A DNA stretch of 64,000 nt, from contig CAMYLJ010000030.1 in NCBI GenBank assembly GCA_947259215.1, forward strand, positions 24,708 through 88,707. The letters run 5' to 3'. How positions within the stretch are numbered: position 1 is the stretch's first letter; every line of letters starts with the position of its first letter. Origin of the DNA: an uncultured delta proteobacterium (GTDB taxonomy: Bacteria > Myxococcota_A > UBA9160 > JAFDET01). This document shows, one piece after another, positions 37,402-47,654 of the stretch. Under the pieces are notes generated by a model, which saw nothing but the letters and a program-made list of their open reading frames with translations, searched no databases and was not told where the DNA came from. The translations under genes and the position numbers were made by a program.

Positions 37402-40400
37402 ATGTCTGAACTCGACCGTCGAGACTTCCTGAAGCTGGTGGGCGTGGGCGCTGGAGCGGCCGCGGCCGCCGGCTGTTCGGATCCGGTCGAGAAGCTCATC
37501 CCCTACGTGGTGCAGCCGGAGGAGATCACTCCCGGCATCCCCGTGGTGTACGCCTCCACGTGTCGCGAGTGCGCGGCGGGCTGCGGCCTGCACGTCAAGA
37601 CCCGCGAGGCCCGCCCGATCAAGCTGGAAGGCAACCCCGACCACCCGGTCAACGCCGGCACGCTCTGCGCCCGAGGGCAGGCGGGGCTGGGCCGGACCTA
37701 TCATCCGGACCGCTACGCGGGTCCGATGGAGCGCCAGGGAGACCAGCTGGTCGCCACCTCGTGGGACCAGGGCATCGCGAAGCTGGCCGAGAAGGTCCGC
37801 GCCAATCCGGGCGGCGTCTATGTGCTGGGCGGCGACGTCGGGCCGACGGCCAACGCCCTCGTCGACGGCTGGCTGGAGAGCGTCGGCGCCGGCGGGCGCG
37901 TGATCTACGACCCGCTGGCTCCGGAGGCCCTGCGCGAGGCCGCGCAGGGCCTCTACGGCGAGGCGCTGCTGCCCCGCTTCGACCTCTCGAGCGCGGACCT
38001 GGTGATCGACTTCGGCTCGGACTTCCTGGAGACCGGCCCGTCTCCGACGGAGCACGCGCGGCAGTGGGCCCAGGCACGCGACCTGGCCCGAGGGCAGGGC
38101 GGCGCGCGGCTCGTCTACGTCGGCCCGCGCCAGTCCATGACCGCGTCGAACGCGGACGAGTGGATTCCGGCCAAGGCCGGCAGCGAGGGCCTGGTGGCCC
38201 TGGCGGTCGCGCGCGCGGCCTGGGAGGCCGGAGGCCGTGGGGCGGACCTGGCGCCCTATCTGGCCGACGCCTCCGTGGAGGACCTGGCCACGACCGCGGG
38301 CGTCGACGCCGCAACGCTCCGAAGCCTGGGACGCGCCGTGTCCGCCGCCGAGCGCGCCCTGGCCCTGCCGCCGGGCGCCGCGCTGGCCAGCCGGCGGGCC
38401 GTGGCGTCGGCCGCCGCGACGCTGCTGGTGAACGAGGCCGCCGGGTCGTTGGGAACGGCGGTGACGCTCGAGCCCGAGGCGCCCGGGCGCGCCCGCGCCA
38501 GTCACCGCGAGGTCCTGCGGCTGGTGGAGGCCATGAAGTCCGGCAAGGTGTCGGTGCTGATCGTGCACGACGCGAACCCGCTGTACTCGCTGTCGGAGAC
38601 CACCGGCTTCGGCGAGGCGCTCGGCCAGGTGGACTTCGTGGTGGCGACCGCCTCGCTGCGCGACGAGACCTCCGAACGCGCGCACCTCGTGCTCCCGGAC
38701 CACACCCCGCTCGAGTCGTGGGGCGACGCGGAGCCGCGGCCGGGCGTCCGCTCCCTGCTCCAGCCGACGGTGCGTCCGCTCCAGGACACCCGCGCGCTGG
38801 TGGACACGCTCCACGACACGGGTCGTGCCGTCGGCGCCTCCGTGCCGGCGGGGAGCTTCCGCACCCAGCTCGAGAGCGCCTGGGGCGCCGACCTGCGCCA
38901 GGATCTGGCCCGCGGCGGCCGCTTCGGGCCCACGCCCGCGTCGCGCCCGGCGCTGTCGGGTGCTGCGCTCAAGGTCGCGGAGCCGGCGTTGGAAGGGGAG
39001 GGCGAACTGACCCTCCTGGCGTTCCCGCATCCGCTGCTCTACGACGGCACCGGCGCCGCGCTGCCGTGGCTGCAGGAGATCCCGGACCCGGTCACCAAGG
39101 TGGCCTGGCAGTCGTGGGCGGAGATCAGCAACGCCACCGCCGAGCGCCTGGGCGTCGAGGCGGGCGACGTGGTGCGGGTCGCGACCGGAGCGGGCGCGCT
39201 CGAGCTTCCCGCGCTGCCCCGTGGCGGCATCCGCGACGACGTGGTCGCCATTCCCCTGGGCCAGGGGCACACGGTCGGCCACTTCGCGTCGCTGGCCGGG
39301 GACGGACAGCCCGGCGAAGCCCGGGGCGTGAACGTGATCGGCGTGCTGCCTTCGGTGACCGACGAGCGGGGCGGTCGCGCCTGGCTCACGTCCAGGGCGA
39401 GCGTCTCGAAGACCGGCCGCTTCCAGCGCCTGCCCATCGTGCAGGCCACCGACAACAAGCGCCAGCGGATGCTCGGCGAGGTCGTGCCGCTGGCCGCGCT
39501 CTCCGGGGACGAGGGCCATGGCGCCGATCATGCCAGCGGCCACGGCGGGGGACACGCGGCGTTGCCGCTGCCCTACGCCAACGAGCACGCGCCGATCGCG
39601 GTCTACGATCCGGAGGACGACTCCGTCGACGACAGCCCCTACCGCTGGGGCATGGCGATCGACCTGGACAAGTGCACCGGCTGCAGCGCCTGCGTGGCCG
39701 CCTGCCACATGGAGAACAACATCCCGGTGGTGGGCGAGGAGGGCACCCTGCGCGCGCGCCAGATGTCGTGGATCCGGATCTCGCGTTACCTCGGCGAGGG
39801 CACGGTCGACTTCATCGGCTCCGAGGGCCAGAGCCGGCGCCCGCGGCCGGAGAACGAACAGCTCGGCGGCACCGACGTGCGCCACTCGCCCATGCTCTGC
39901 CAGCAGTGCGGCGCGGCGCCGTGCGAATCCGTGTGTCCGGTGCTGGCGACGTACCACAATCCCGAGGGCTTGAACGGGATGGTCTACAACCGCTGCGTCG
40001 GCACGCGGTACTGCGCCAACAACTGTCCCTACAAGGTGCGGCGCTTCAACTACTTCGACTACTCCCGGGAGAACTGGCCCGGGCTGCTCGGCCTGATGGC
40101 GAACCCGGACGTCACGGTGCGCCAGCAGGGCGTGATGGAGAAGTGCACCTTCTGCGTCCAGCGGATCGAGGCCGCGCGCCAGCCGGCGAAGGACGCGGGA
40201 CGTCCGATCGGCGACGGCGAGGTGGTGACGGCCTGCCAGCAGGCCTGCCCCAGCCAGGCCATCGCCTTCGGCAACCTGAAGGAAGACTCCAGCGCCGTCT
40301 CCAGGATCTCCGACGACGACAAGCGCGGCTACCACGCGCTGCACGTGTTGAACACCCGACCCGCGATCACCTACCTGGCCAAGGTGAAGCGCGGATCGGT

Positions 40401-40410
40401 GGAGGGCTGA
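37402..40410 (+). CDS. actB: Alternative complex III iron-sulfur/molybdopterin-type subunit ActB
   Basis: 1002 residues. A Tat signal with 'LDRRDFLKLVGVGAGAAAAA' runs into a lipobox ending at C25, so it is probably exported folded and lipid-anchored. The first two thirds are related to molybdopterin oxidoreductases ('STCRECAAGCGLHVKTREAR', 'NPDHPVNAGTLCARGQAGLG'). In characterised ActB this domain carries no molybdenum. The C-terminal third has four ferredoxin-like cysteine clusters: 'CTGCSACVAACHMENN', 'CQQCGAAPCESVCP', 'CVGTRYCANNCPYKVRRFNY' and 'CTFCVQRIEAARQ'. These form the electron wire of the complex. Confidence 0.94.
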   Translation: MSELDRRDFLKLVGVGAGAAAAAGCSDPVEKLIPYVVQPEEITPGIPVVYASTCRECAAGCGLHVKTREARPIKLEGNPDHPVNAGTLCARGQAGLGRTYHPDRYAGPMERQGDQLVATSWDQGIAKLAEKVRANPGGVYVLGGDVGPTANALVDGWLESVGAGGRVIYDPLAPEALREAAQGLYGEALLPRFDLSSADLVIDFGSDFLETGPSPTEHARQWAQARDLARGQGGARLVYVGPRQSMTASNADEWIPAKAGSEGLVALAVARAAWEAGGRGADLAPYLADASVEDLATTAGVDAATLRSLGRAVSAAERALALPPGAALASRRAVASAAATLLVNEAAGSLGTAVTLEPEAPGRARASHREVLRLVEAMKSGKVSVLIVHDANPLYSLSETTGFGEALGQVDFVVATASLRDETSERAHLVLPDHTPLESWGDAEPRPGVRSLLQPTVRPLQDTRALVDTLHDTGRAVGASVPAGSFRTQLESAWGADLRQDLARGGRFGPTPASRPALSGAALKVAEPALEGEGELTLLAFPHPLLYDGTGAALPWLQEIPDPVTKVAWQSWAEISNATAERLGVEAGDVVRVATGAGALELPALPRGGIRDDVVAIPLGQGHTVGHFASLAGDGQPGEARGVNVIGVLPSVTDERGGRAWLTSRASVSKTGRFQRLPIVQATDNKRQRMLGEVVPLAALSGDEGHGADHASGHGGGHAALPLPYANEHAPIAVYDPEDDSVDDSPYRWGMAIDLDKCTGCSACVAACHMENNIPVVGEEGTLRARQMSWIRISRYLGEGTVDFIGSEGQSRRPRPENEQLGGTDVRHSPMLCQQCGAAPCESVCPVLATYHNPEGLNGMVYNRCVGTRYCANNCPYKVRRFNYFDYSRENWPGLLGLMANPDVTVRQQGVMEKCTFCVQRIEAARQPAKDAGRPIGDGEVVTACQQACPSQAIAFGNLKEDSSAVSRISDDDKRGYHALHVLNTRPAITYLAKVKRGSVEG

Positions 40411-40412
40411 TC

Positions 40413-41794
<1,382 letters not shown>

Positions 41795-41795
<1 letters not shown>

Positions 41796-42298
41796 TGCCC
41801 ACCCTGGTCGGCGTCTTCGATCAACCCGGACCGGTGAAGCGGACGGCCCAGAAGCTCCAGGGGCGCGGCTTCAGCAAGCTCGAGATCTACTCTCCGGCGC
41901 CCTTCCTGGAGCTGGACGACGCGCTCGAGAGCAAGCCGAGCCGCGTGCGCATGTTCACCCTGATCGGCGGCCTCACCGGCGTGGTGACGGGCTACGCCAT
42001 GACGATCTGGATGGCCCTCGACTGGCCCATCATGGTGGCCGGCAAGCCCTTCGCCTCGATCCCGCCCTACACCATCATCGCCTTCGAGCTGACGATCCTG
42101 TTCGGAGGCCTGCTCACCCTGCTCGGACTGCTGGCGGTGGGCAAGCTGCCACAGCTGCGCTTCGGAACGGGCTACTCGCCCCGTTTCTCCGGCGAGGAGT
42201 TCGGACTCACGGTGGAGGTGGGCGACCGCGACGTGGCCGAGGTGGAGGCGTTGCTGCGCGCCGGCGAGGCCAAGGAGGTGTCCCTTGTCGACGCGTAG
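41795..42298 (+). CDS. actD: Alternative complex III subunit ActD
   Basis: 167 residues with two central transmembrane helices ('VRMFTLIGGLTGVVTGYAMT', 'TIIAFELTILFGGLLTLLGL') between an N-terminal regulatory-like domain ('TLVGVFDQPGPVKRTAQKLQ') and a C-terminal 'FSGEEFGLTVEVGDRDVAEV'. This is the DUF3341 architecture of ActD, a structural subunit of the complex. Start ATG 41795 shares a base with the actC stop. Its 3' end overlaps the actE start by 14 bp. Confidence 0.92.
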
Positions 42299-42821
42299 CG
42301 CCCTGGCCGTGCTGGCGACCGTGTCGCTGGTCGGCTCCACCGCCTGCTGGGAGCAGATCGACGACGGCCAGTGGTTCCCCCAGATGAAGCGCCAGATCGC
42401 GGTCCAGGCCTACGAGGACACCGGCCTGGCCGGGCATCCCCAGGGCCTGACCCCGCCGGAGGGAAGCGTTCCGGTGGGCGCAGCGAAGGCCGTCTACGGT
42501 CGCAGTCAGGAAGAGACCGACGGCATGCAGAACCCGGCCGAGGCCGACCTGCGTTCCCTCGAGAACGGGCGCGAGCAGTACGACGTCTTCTGCGCCACCT
42601 GCCACGGGCAGACCGGCCTGGCCGACGGGCCCGTGGCCAAGGTCTTCCTCGGAGTCCTGCCGCTGGTGGGCGTCGTGAAGGCGCGCACCGACGGGCACAT
42701 CTTCAGCACGATCAGCCACGGCCGCCGACGCATGCCGAGCTACCAGCGCATCCCGGAGGCGGACCGCTGGGACATCGTGAACTACGTGCGGTACCTGGAT
42801 CAGAAGGGGGGCCGGCCGTGA
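42285..42821 (+). CDS. actE: Alternative complex III monohaem cytochrome ActE
   Basis: 178 residues. Lipoprotein signal 'LATVSLVGSTAC' (Cys21), then a class I cytochrome c domain with CATCH at about 101-105 and an axial methionine candidate in 'RRRMPSYQRIPEADRWDIVN'. The start codon is TTG 42285, supported by a near-perfect AAGGAGGTG located 5 bp upstream and by the signal peptide beginning there. The rare start and 14-bp overlap with actD suggest translation coupled to the upstream gene. It is expected to take electrons from the Fe-S/haem core to a soluble carrier or oxidase. Confidence 0.92.
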   Translation: MSTRSALAVLATVSLVGSTACWEQIDDGQWFPQMKRQIAVQAYEDTGLAGHPQGLTPPEGSVPVGAAKAVYGRSQEETDGMQNPAEADLRSLENGREQYDVFCATCHGQTGLADGPVAKVFLGVLPLVGVVKARTDGHIFSTISHGRRRMPSYQRIPEADRWDIVNYVRYLDQKGGRP

Positions 42822-44098
42822 GCTCGAATGTTGCGGCGCCCGTGGCCGAGCGCGCCAACCCGCGCGGGCTGCCCCAGCCGCTGACGACGATCTGTGCGGC
42901 GTTGGTGGCGGTGGGGATCGGCGGATTCCTGTACGGCCTGGCGAACGACCCGGCCACGGCCTGGCGCGCCTTCCACGTGAACTTCGTCTACTTCGCCGGC
43001 CTGGCCCAGGGCGGCCTCGTGATCGCCTGCGCCTTCGTGATCATCGGCGCCCGCTGGCCGGGCCCGGTGCGCCGGATCGCCGAGGGGCTCGCTGCCTGGG
43101 TTCCGATCAGCTTCCTGCTGGCGCTCGTCGGCTACCTGGGACGGGACTACATCTTCCCCTGGATCGAGCATCCGGTGCCGGTGAAGGCGGCCTGGCTGAA
43201 CGAGGGCCGCTTCTTCATCACCGACCTGGCGATCCTGGCCCTGCTGGCGTTCCTGACCCTGCGCTTCCTGCGCCTGTCCGTGCGACCGCACCTGGGCGGG
43301 AGCGCCGAGGCGGCGCCCCAGGCCGGGGGCATGTTCGCGCGCTGGACCAGCGGCTGGCGGGGCGAGGAGGCCGAGCGCGAGGCCTCGGACCGCCAGCTGA
43401 AGCGGATGGCGCCGATCATCTGCCTCGTCTACGCCTTCGGCTTCTCGATCCTGGGCTTCGACCAGGTGATGTCGCTCGACCCGCACTGGTTCTCGAACCT
43501 GTTCGGCGGCTTCTTCGCGTGGGGCGGCTTCCTGTCGGCGATCGCCGCGACGGCGCTGATCGCCGTCCTGCACCGCAACGCGCCGGGTCTGGAGGGGGAG
43601 ATCACCCCCTCGCGGCTGCACGACCTGGGCAAGATGATCTTCGCCTTCTCGATCTTCTGGATGTACCTCTTCTGGGCCCAGTACCTGGTGATCTGGTACG
43701 GCAACCTGCCCGAGGAGACGGCGTACCTGAAGGCGCGCATGGGCTCGCAGTTCCTGCAGGACAGCTGGGACTTCGCGTGGTACCGGCTGAACGAGCCCTA
43801 CGCCAAGCTCACCATGGCCGTCTGGGCCTGCAACTGGATCATCCCGTTCTGGGTGCTGCTGGGCCAGCGTCCCAAGAAGACGCCTGCGATCCTGGGCAGC
43901 GTGGCAGCACTGGTGCTGCTGGGCTTCTGGCTCGAGCGGAACGTGCTGGTGTGGCCGGCCCTCGTGCCCAAGGACGGCGGCGCCTGGCTCGGTGGGATCC
44001 AGCTGGCCGTGGCGGCCGGCTTCGCCGGCGCGTTCGTGCTGGTCTACCTGGTCTACACGCGCGTCTTCCCGTCCCTGCTGGTGCCACGGCGCGCCTGA
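42818..44098 (+). CDS. actF: Alternative complex III membrane subunit ActF
   Basis: 426 residues, about ten transmembrane helices, distantly related to ActC. Typical blocks: 'AWRAFHVNFVYFAGLAQGGL', 'SFLLALVGYLGRDYIFPWIE', 'LGFDQVMSLDPHWFSNLFGG' and 'MYLFWAQYLVIWYGNLPEET'. GTG 42818 overlaps the actE stop by 4 bp (GTGA). With it, all six core subunits are present in canonical order. No cytochrome oxidase genes follow; a 75-bp repeat element comes 9 bp after the stop and the next gene is unrelated, so the terminal oxidase must be encoded elsewhere. Confidence 0.93.
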   Translation: MSSNVAAPVAERANPRGLPQPLTTICAALVAVGIGGFLYGLANDPATAWRAFHVNFVYFAGLAQGGLVIACAFVIIGARWPGPVRRIAEGLAAWVPISFLLALVGYLGRDYIFPWIEHPVPVKAAWLNEGRFFITDLAILALLAFLTLRFLRLSVRPHLGGSAEAAPQAGGMFARWTSGWRGEEAEREASDRQLKRMAPIICLVYAFGFSILGFDQVMSLDPHWFSNLFGGFFAWGGFLSAIAATALIAVLHRNAPGLEGEITPSRLHDLGKMIFAFSIFWMYLFWAQYLVIWYGNLPEETAYLKARMGSQFLQDSWDFAWYRLNEPYAKLTMAVWACNWIIPFWVLLGQRPKKTPAILGSVAALVLLGFWLERNVLVWPALVPKDGGAWLGGIQLAVAAGFAGAFVLVYLVYTRVFPSLLVPRRA

Positions 44099-44107
44099 TC
44101 TCGGGCG

Positions 44108-44182
44108 CTAGCTGACGGCGCCCGAAGGGCTCCGCTTGCCGCGCAAGCCGACCCAAGACTTCGTCTTGGATCGGCCTGCTAG
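44108..44182 (+). repeat. 75-bp CTAG-bounded double-hairpin element, copy 2
   Basis: Same length and CTAG ends as copies at 658 and 59253. The longer stem here is CCAAGAC / GTCTTGG where copy 1 has CCAGGAC / GTCCTGG, a compensatory change preserving pairing. It lies downstream of actF and 9 bp before the rhomboid gene start. It probably marks the end of the act transcript. Confidence 0.85.
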
Positions 44183-44191
44183 CCTAGGTGC

Positions 44192-45601
44192 GTGAGCTTT
44201 CCTTCGAGCGCGGGGTCCCACCGCGTCTTCGCACTACGCTCCGGTCACGGTGCCATCGCCCTCGAGGCCGACGGCCTCCGGCACCCGCGTGCGCTGCGCT
44301 TCCTCGGCCAGACGGTCACCCCGTACGCGGACATCACCCACCACGTCCTCAGCCTGCGCGGCTTGCGGCTGGCGACGCGCAAGTCGGTCTACCTGTTTCC
44401 GCGCAGCGCGTTCGTGGACCCTCGGGCCCCGGACGAGCTCGTGCGTCTGCTGATGGAGCGGATCGCTGCGGCGCCGGGCGGCGCCGCGCAGCTCGACCGC
44501 ATGTGGGCGGTGGAGAAGCTCGCGGCGCGCCGGCGGCGGCCGCGCCTGGGGCTGGCGGTCGCAGCGCTCTGCGCCGCCGTCATGCTGGCCGAGCTCGCGT
44601 TCGGTCCGCTGGTGACCCTAGCCGGGTTCTTCAGCGCGCCCCTGGTGCGCGGGGGCGAGTGGTGGCGCCTGGTCACCGCCAACTTCCTGCACGCGGGGCT
44701 CGGCCACCTGCTGCTGAACGCCATCGGGCTCGTCGTGATCGGTGGGCTGGTGGAGCGGGCGCTCGGTGCGGCGCGCACCGTGCCCGTGCTCGCGGCCGGC
44801 GCGCTCGGGGGCATGGGAGCGAGCGTCCTGGCCGGGTACCCCCACGCCGTCGGTGCGTCGGGCGTGGTGTTCGGTCTGGTGGGGGCGCTGCTGTGGCTGG
44901 AGCTGCGCTGGCCCGATCGTTTGCCCGCGAGCTGGCGCATCCCCCGCACCATCCTGATCGGCGCCCTCGTCGCGGACACACTCCTCGGCCTGGCGCTTCC
45001 GGCGATCGCGGGCGCCGCCCACCTGGGTGGGTTCGTCGCGGGCATGGCAGCGTGCGCCGGCGTGGGCGGGCCCCGGCTCGAGCGTCGATCGGGGCCCGCG
45101 TGGGTGTGGGCCGTGAACGGGCTGGCGATCTTCGGCCTCGCGCTGGCCTTCGGCGCCGCGGGTGCCATCGTCGTGGGAGGCGCGCACGGGCTGGCCGGGC
45201 GCGCGCGGGTGCTGTCCGAGCGCGCCGACGTCTCGCCCCTCGACCTGAACAACCTGGCCTGGATGATCGCCACGGACCCGGATGCCAGCGAGGAGGATTG
45301 CAGCGTGGCGGTGGAGCTGGCCGAGCGCGCCGTCGAGCTGACGGGTCGCCAGGACCCGAACGTGCTCGACACGCTGGCGGAGGCGGAGTTCGCGGCGGGA
45401 CATCCGGAGCGCGCGCTGCGCACCATCGACGAGGCCATCGCGCTGGCGCCGCGCGAGCCCTACCTGCAGGAGCAGCGGCGGCGCTTCGCCGGCGAGCGCG
45501 CGCCCGACGACCGGCCGGACGAGCCGGAAGGCTGGATCGTGCCCGAGCCGTCGCCCGACGAACCCGTTCGCGAAGAGCCCGAGGACGGTCTCAGGGTGTG
45601 A
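44192..45601 (+). CDS. Rhomboid-family intramembrane protease with C-terminal TPR-like region
   Basis: 469 residues. The N-terminal ~110 residues are soluble and PH-like ('HGAIALEADGLRHPRALRFL'). The rhomboid core has about six transmembrane helices, with the catalytic serine S223 in 'HAVGASGVVFGLVGALLW' and histidine H277 in 'AGAAHLGGFVAGMAA'. 'FLHAGLGHLLLNAIGLVVIG' is the conserved H-x(4)-HxxxN-type region. Residues ~345-440 are TPR-like ('NVLDTLAEAEFAAGHPERAL'), and the tail is acidic and proline-rich. Rhomboids cut membrane proteins within the bilayer; the added soluble domains suggest partner recruitment. It overlaps the convergent MBL-fold gene by 11 bp. Confidence 0.88.
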   Translation: MSFPSSAGSHRVFALRSGHGAIALEADGLRHPRALRFLGQTVTPYADITHHVLSLRGLRLATRKSVYLFPRSAFVDPRAPDELVRLLMERIAAAPGGAAQLDRMWAVEKLAARRRRPRLGLAVAALCAAVMLAELAFGPLVTLAGFFSAPLVRGGEWWRLVTANFLHAGLGHLLLNAIGLVVIGGLVERALGAARTVPVLAAGALGGMGASVLAGYPHAVGASGVVFGLVGALLWLELRWPDRLPASWRIPRTILIGALVADTLLGLALPAIAGAAHLGGFVAGMAACAGVGGPRLERRSGPAWVWAVNGLAIFGLALAFGAAGAIVVGGAHGLAGRARVLSERADVSPLDLNNLAWMIATDPDASEEDCSVAVELAERAVELTGRQDPNVLDTLAEAEFAAGHPERALRTIDEAIALAPREPYLQEQRRRFAGERAPDDRPDEPEGWIVPEPSPDEPVREEPEDGLRV

Positions 45602-46553
45602 TCTCGTCGCCGTCGCCGGGGACGAAGATCTCGCCCTGGTAGGCGTCGCCCGCGGCGCGCGACACCTGGAAGGCGAAGAGCGGCGGAGGCCGCAGGCGCA
45701 CGAACGCCAGGTTGTGGGCCCGGGCGCGGGCGGCGCGGTTCGCCGCCTCCGGAATCGGTGTGCGCCAGGAGGACTCGCGGCGCAGGCGCTCGGGGTTCAC
45801 GGCGCCCGCCTGGATGGCCAGCTCCACCGACTCCGCGAAGAAGCCCTCGTGCACCAGCAGCGAGGCGTCCCGGGCCAGCTCCACCAGGGCGTCCGCCCCC
45901 CAGGCCGCACCGCCCCCGACGACGCTGCGCCCGGCGGCCTCGATGCGCCAGGCGGCGGCGGGCGCCGGCCCGCCCGGGAGCGGGACGCCGCGCACGACGA
46001 GCTCGCCCTCCCGGTACGTCGCCTCCGCGCCGAGCTCGACCGCCGTGATCGTGGCACCCGCGGCCGGCAGCCCGAAGGCCTCGCCCTCCGCCTCGATCCC
46101 GCGCCGATGCGCGGCGAGGATCCCGTCGACCAGGGCGGCCGTTCCGGGGGGTCCGACGACGCGCAGCGGCTCGTCGCGGGGTGCGAGCCAGCCGGTCAGC
46201 AAGAGATCGTCCAGGCCGACGTTGTTCTCGGGCAGCAGGCTCGTCAGGTAGACCGCCCGCGGCTGCGATACGGGGATGCGCGCGCTGCGCAGCCCCTCGG
46301 CCACGCCGCGCCCGGCGTCGAGGAGCACCACGTCGGCTCCCAGGCCCACGGCCACGGCTGGCCCACCCCGGCGGTGGTTCTCGTGGCTTCCTCCCGTCCC
46401 CACGAACACGGCGGTCAGCGCCTCGAAGCTGCGGGGGGGCAGGGCCTCCACGCCCTCCGTGATGGCCTGCATCCGGTTGGCGAGCCAGGTGCTTGCCACG
46501 AGCCCCACCGCGCAGACCAGAAACACCGCGAAGAAGAGGGCGCGTCGGTTCAT
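45591..46553 (-). CDS. Membrane-anchored MBL-fold protein lacking the metal-binding motif
   Basis: 320 residues, one N-terminal transmembrane helix (5-24). The fold resembles RNase Z-like metallo-beta-lactamases ('AVFVGTGGSHENHRRGGPAV', 'VVLLDAGRGVAEGLRSARIP', 'GLDDLLLTGWLAPRDEPLRV'). The diagnostic HxHxDH has become 'TSLLPENNVGL' (residues 104-113): all four metal ligands of that motif are replaced. A later histidine in 'LLVHEGFFAES' remains. An active hydrolase is therefore unlikely, and a binding or structural role is inferred. Its start abuts the purU stop (46554), so it is cotranscribed with purU. Confidence 0.82.
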   Translation of the reverse strand: MNRRALFFAVFLVCAVGLVASTWLANRMQAITEGVEALPPRSFEALTAVFVGTGGSHENHRRGGPAVAVGLGADVVLLDAGRGVAEGLRSARIPVSQPRAVYLTSLLPENNVGLDDLLLTGWLAPRDEPLRVVGPPGTAALVDGILAAHRRGIEAEGEAFGLPAAGATITAVELGAEATYREGELVVRGVPLPGGPAPAAAWRIEAAGRSVVGGGAAWGADALVELARDASLLVHEGFFAESVELAIQAGAVNPERLRRESSWRTPIPEAANRAARARAHNLAFVRLRPPPLFAFQVSRAAGDAYQGEIFVPGDGDEITP

Positions 46554-47417
46554 CTACTCGAAGACGACCGTCTTGTTGCCGTACACCAGGATCCGGTCCT
46601 CCAGGTGCCAGCGCACCGCGCGCGCCAGGACGGTCTTCTCCAGGTCGCGGCCCTTGCGCGCCAGGTCCGCCACGCAGTCGCGGTGGGAGCAGCGGAGCAC
46701 GTCCTGCTCGATGATCGGGCCCTCGTCCAGATCCGTGGTGGCGTAGTGGGCCGTGGCGCCGACGAGCTTCACGCCCCTCTGGTGGGCCTGGTGGTACGGC
46801 TTCCCTCCCATGAACGCGGGCAGGAACGAGTGGTGGATGTTGATGATGCGCGCGGGCCAGGCGTCCACGAGCTCTGCGCTCAGGACCTGCATGTAGCGCG
46901 CCAGCACCACCAGATCGACCGCGTGCTCGGCGAGCAGCGCCTGCTCGCGTCGCTCCTGCTCGCGCTTGTTGTCGCGGGTGATCGGGAAGACGTGGTACGG
47001 GATCCCGAACTGCTCGGCCACGGGCTTCAGGTCCGCGTGGTTGCTCACGACCAGCGGGATGTCGCCGGCCAGCTCCCCGGCCCGGTGGCGCAGGAGCAGG
47101 TCGTAGAGGCAGTGGTCGTAGCGGGAGACGAAGAGCGCCATGCGCTTGCGCTGGCCCGACCAGGCCAGCCGCCACTGCATGCCGAAACGCTCGGCCACCT
47201 CGGAGACGCCGCGCTCCAGCGCCACCCGGTCCGTGCGCAGCTCGGCCGCGTCGAAGCGGATGCGCTGGAAGAACATCCCGGCGACCGGATCCGTGTGCTG
47301 GTCCGCGTCCAGGATGTTGGCCCCGTGCCCGTAGAGCAGCTGCGCCAACGCCGCCACCAGCCCGGGCCGGTCCTGACACGAGACCAGCAGGGTTGCGGTC
47401 GCGGAGGGCTGGGGCAT
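46554..47417 (-). CDS. purU: Formyltetrahydrofolate deformylase
   Basis: 287 residues. N-terminal ACT domain ('TLLVSCQDRPGLVAALAQLL') and C-terminal formyltransferase-like catalytic domain with 'ARIINIHHSFLPAFMGGKPY' and 'GATAHYATTDLDEGPIIEQD', which carry the Asn-His-Asp catalytic set. PurU releases formate from 10-formyl-THF to balance one-carbon pools. 'RYMQVLSAELVDAWP' is also characteristic. Start ATG 47417. It is divergent from the acyl-CoA ligase across a 1.07-kb non-coding region. Confidence 0.95.
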   Translation of the reverse strand: MPQPSATATLLVSCQDRPGLVAALAQLLYGHGANILDADQHTDPVAGMFFQRIRFDAAELRTDRVALERGVSEVAERFGMQWRLAWSGQRKRMALFVSRYDHCLYDLLLRHRAGELAGDIPLVVSNHADLKPVAEQFGIPYHVFPITRDNKREQERREQALLAEHAVDLVVLARYMQVLSAELVDAWPARIINIHHSFLPAFMGGKPYHQAHQRGVKLVGATAHYATTDLDEGPIIEQDVLRCSHRDCVADLARKGRDLEKTVLARAVRWHLEDRILVYGNKTVVFE

Positions 47418-47462
47418 GGCCGTCGAGTCTAGCCCGCGTTGCTGCAAGGGGTTGCGGGGCGG

Positions 47463-47576
47463 GGGCGGAGCGGGCACTCGCTGCGCTCCTTCGGTTCGCG
47501 CGCGACCACCCGGGAGCTCCAAGCGGGGTCCGTCGGCGCGCTCACAGGCGTCGCTCCGCGAGTGCCCGCTCCGCCC
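47463..47576 (+). repeat. Long-arm inverted-repeat element, copy D
   Basis: Perfect 19-bp arms at 47463-47481 (GGGCGGAGCGGGCACTCGC) and 47558-47576 around a 76-nt core. The core starts TGCGCTCCTTCGGTTCGCGC and contains GGTCCGTCGGCGCGCTCACA and GGCGTCGCTCC. Core length is identical to copy B and the core sequence is close to it, while the arms differ. It lies 46 bp upstream of the purU start codon. Confidence 0.88.
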
Positions 47577-47654
47577 TCGACTCGCGGCGAAGGCAACATC
47601 CCCGAGTCTCGCGCGGGACATCGCTCCAAGCCCTGACCGCTCCCTTTGGACCAC

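Noticed and set aside
37560..40412. Upstream extension of the actC frame through actB
   Set aside because: The extension is the +2 frame of actB; true actC sequence begins at ATG 40413 right after the actB stop.
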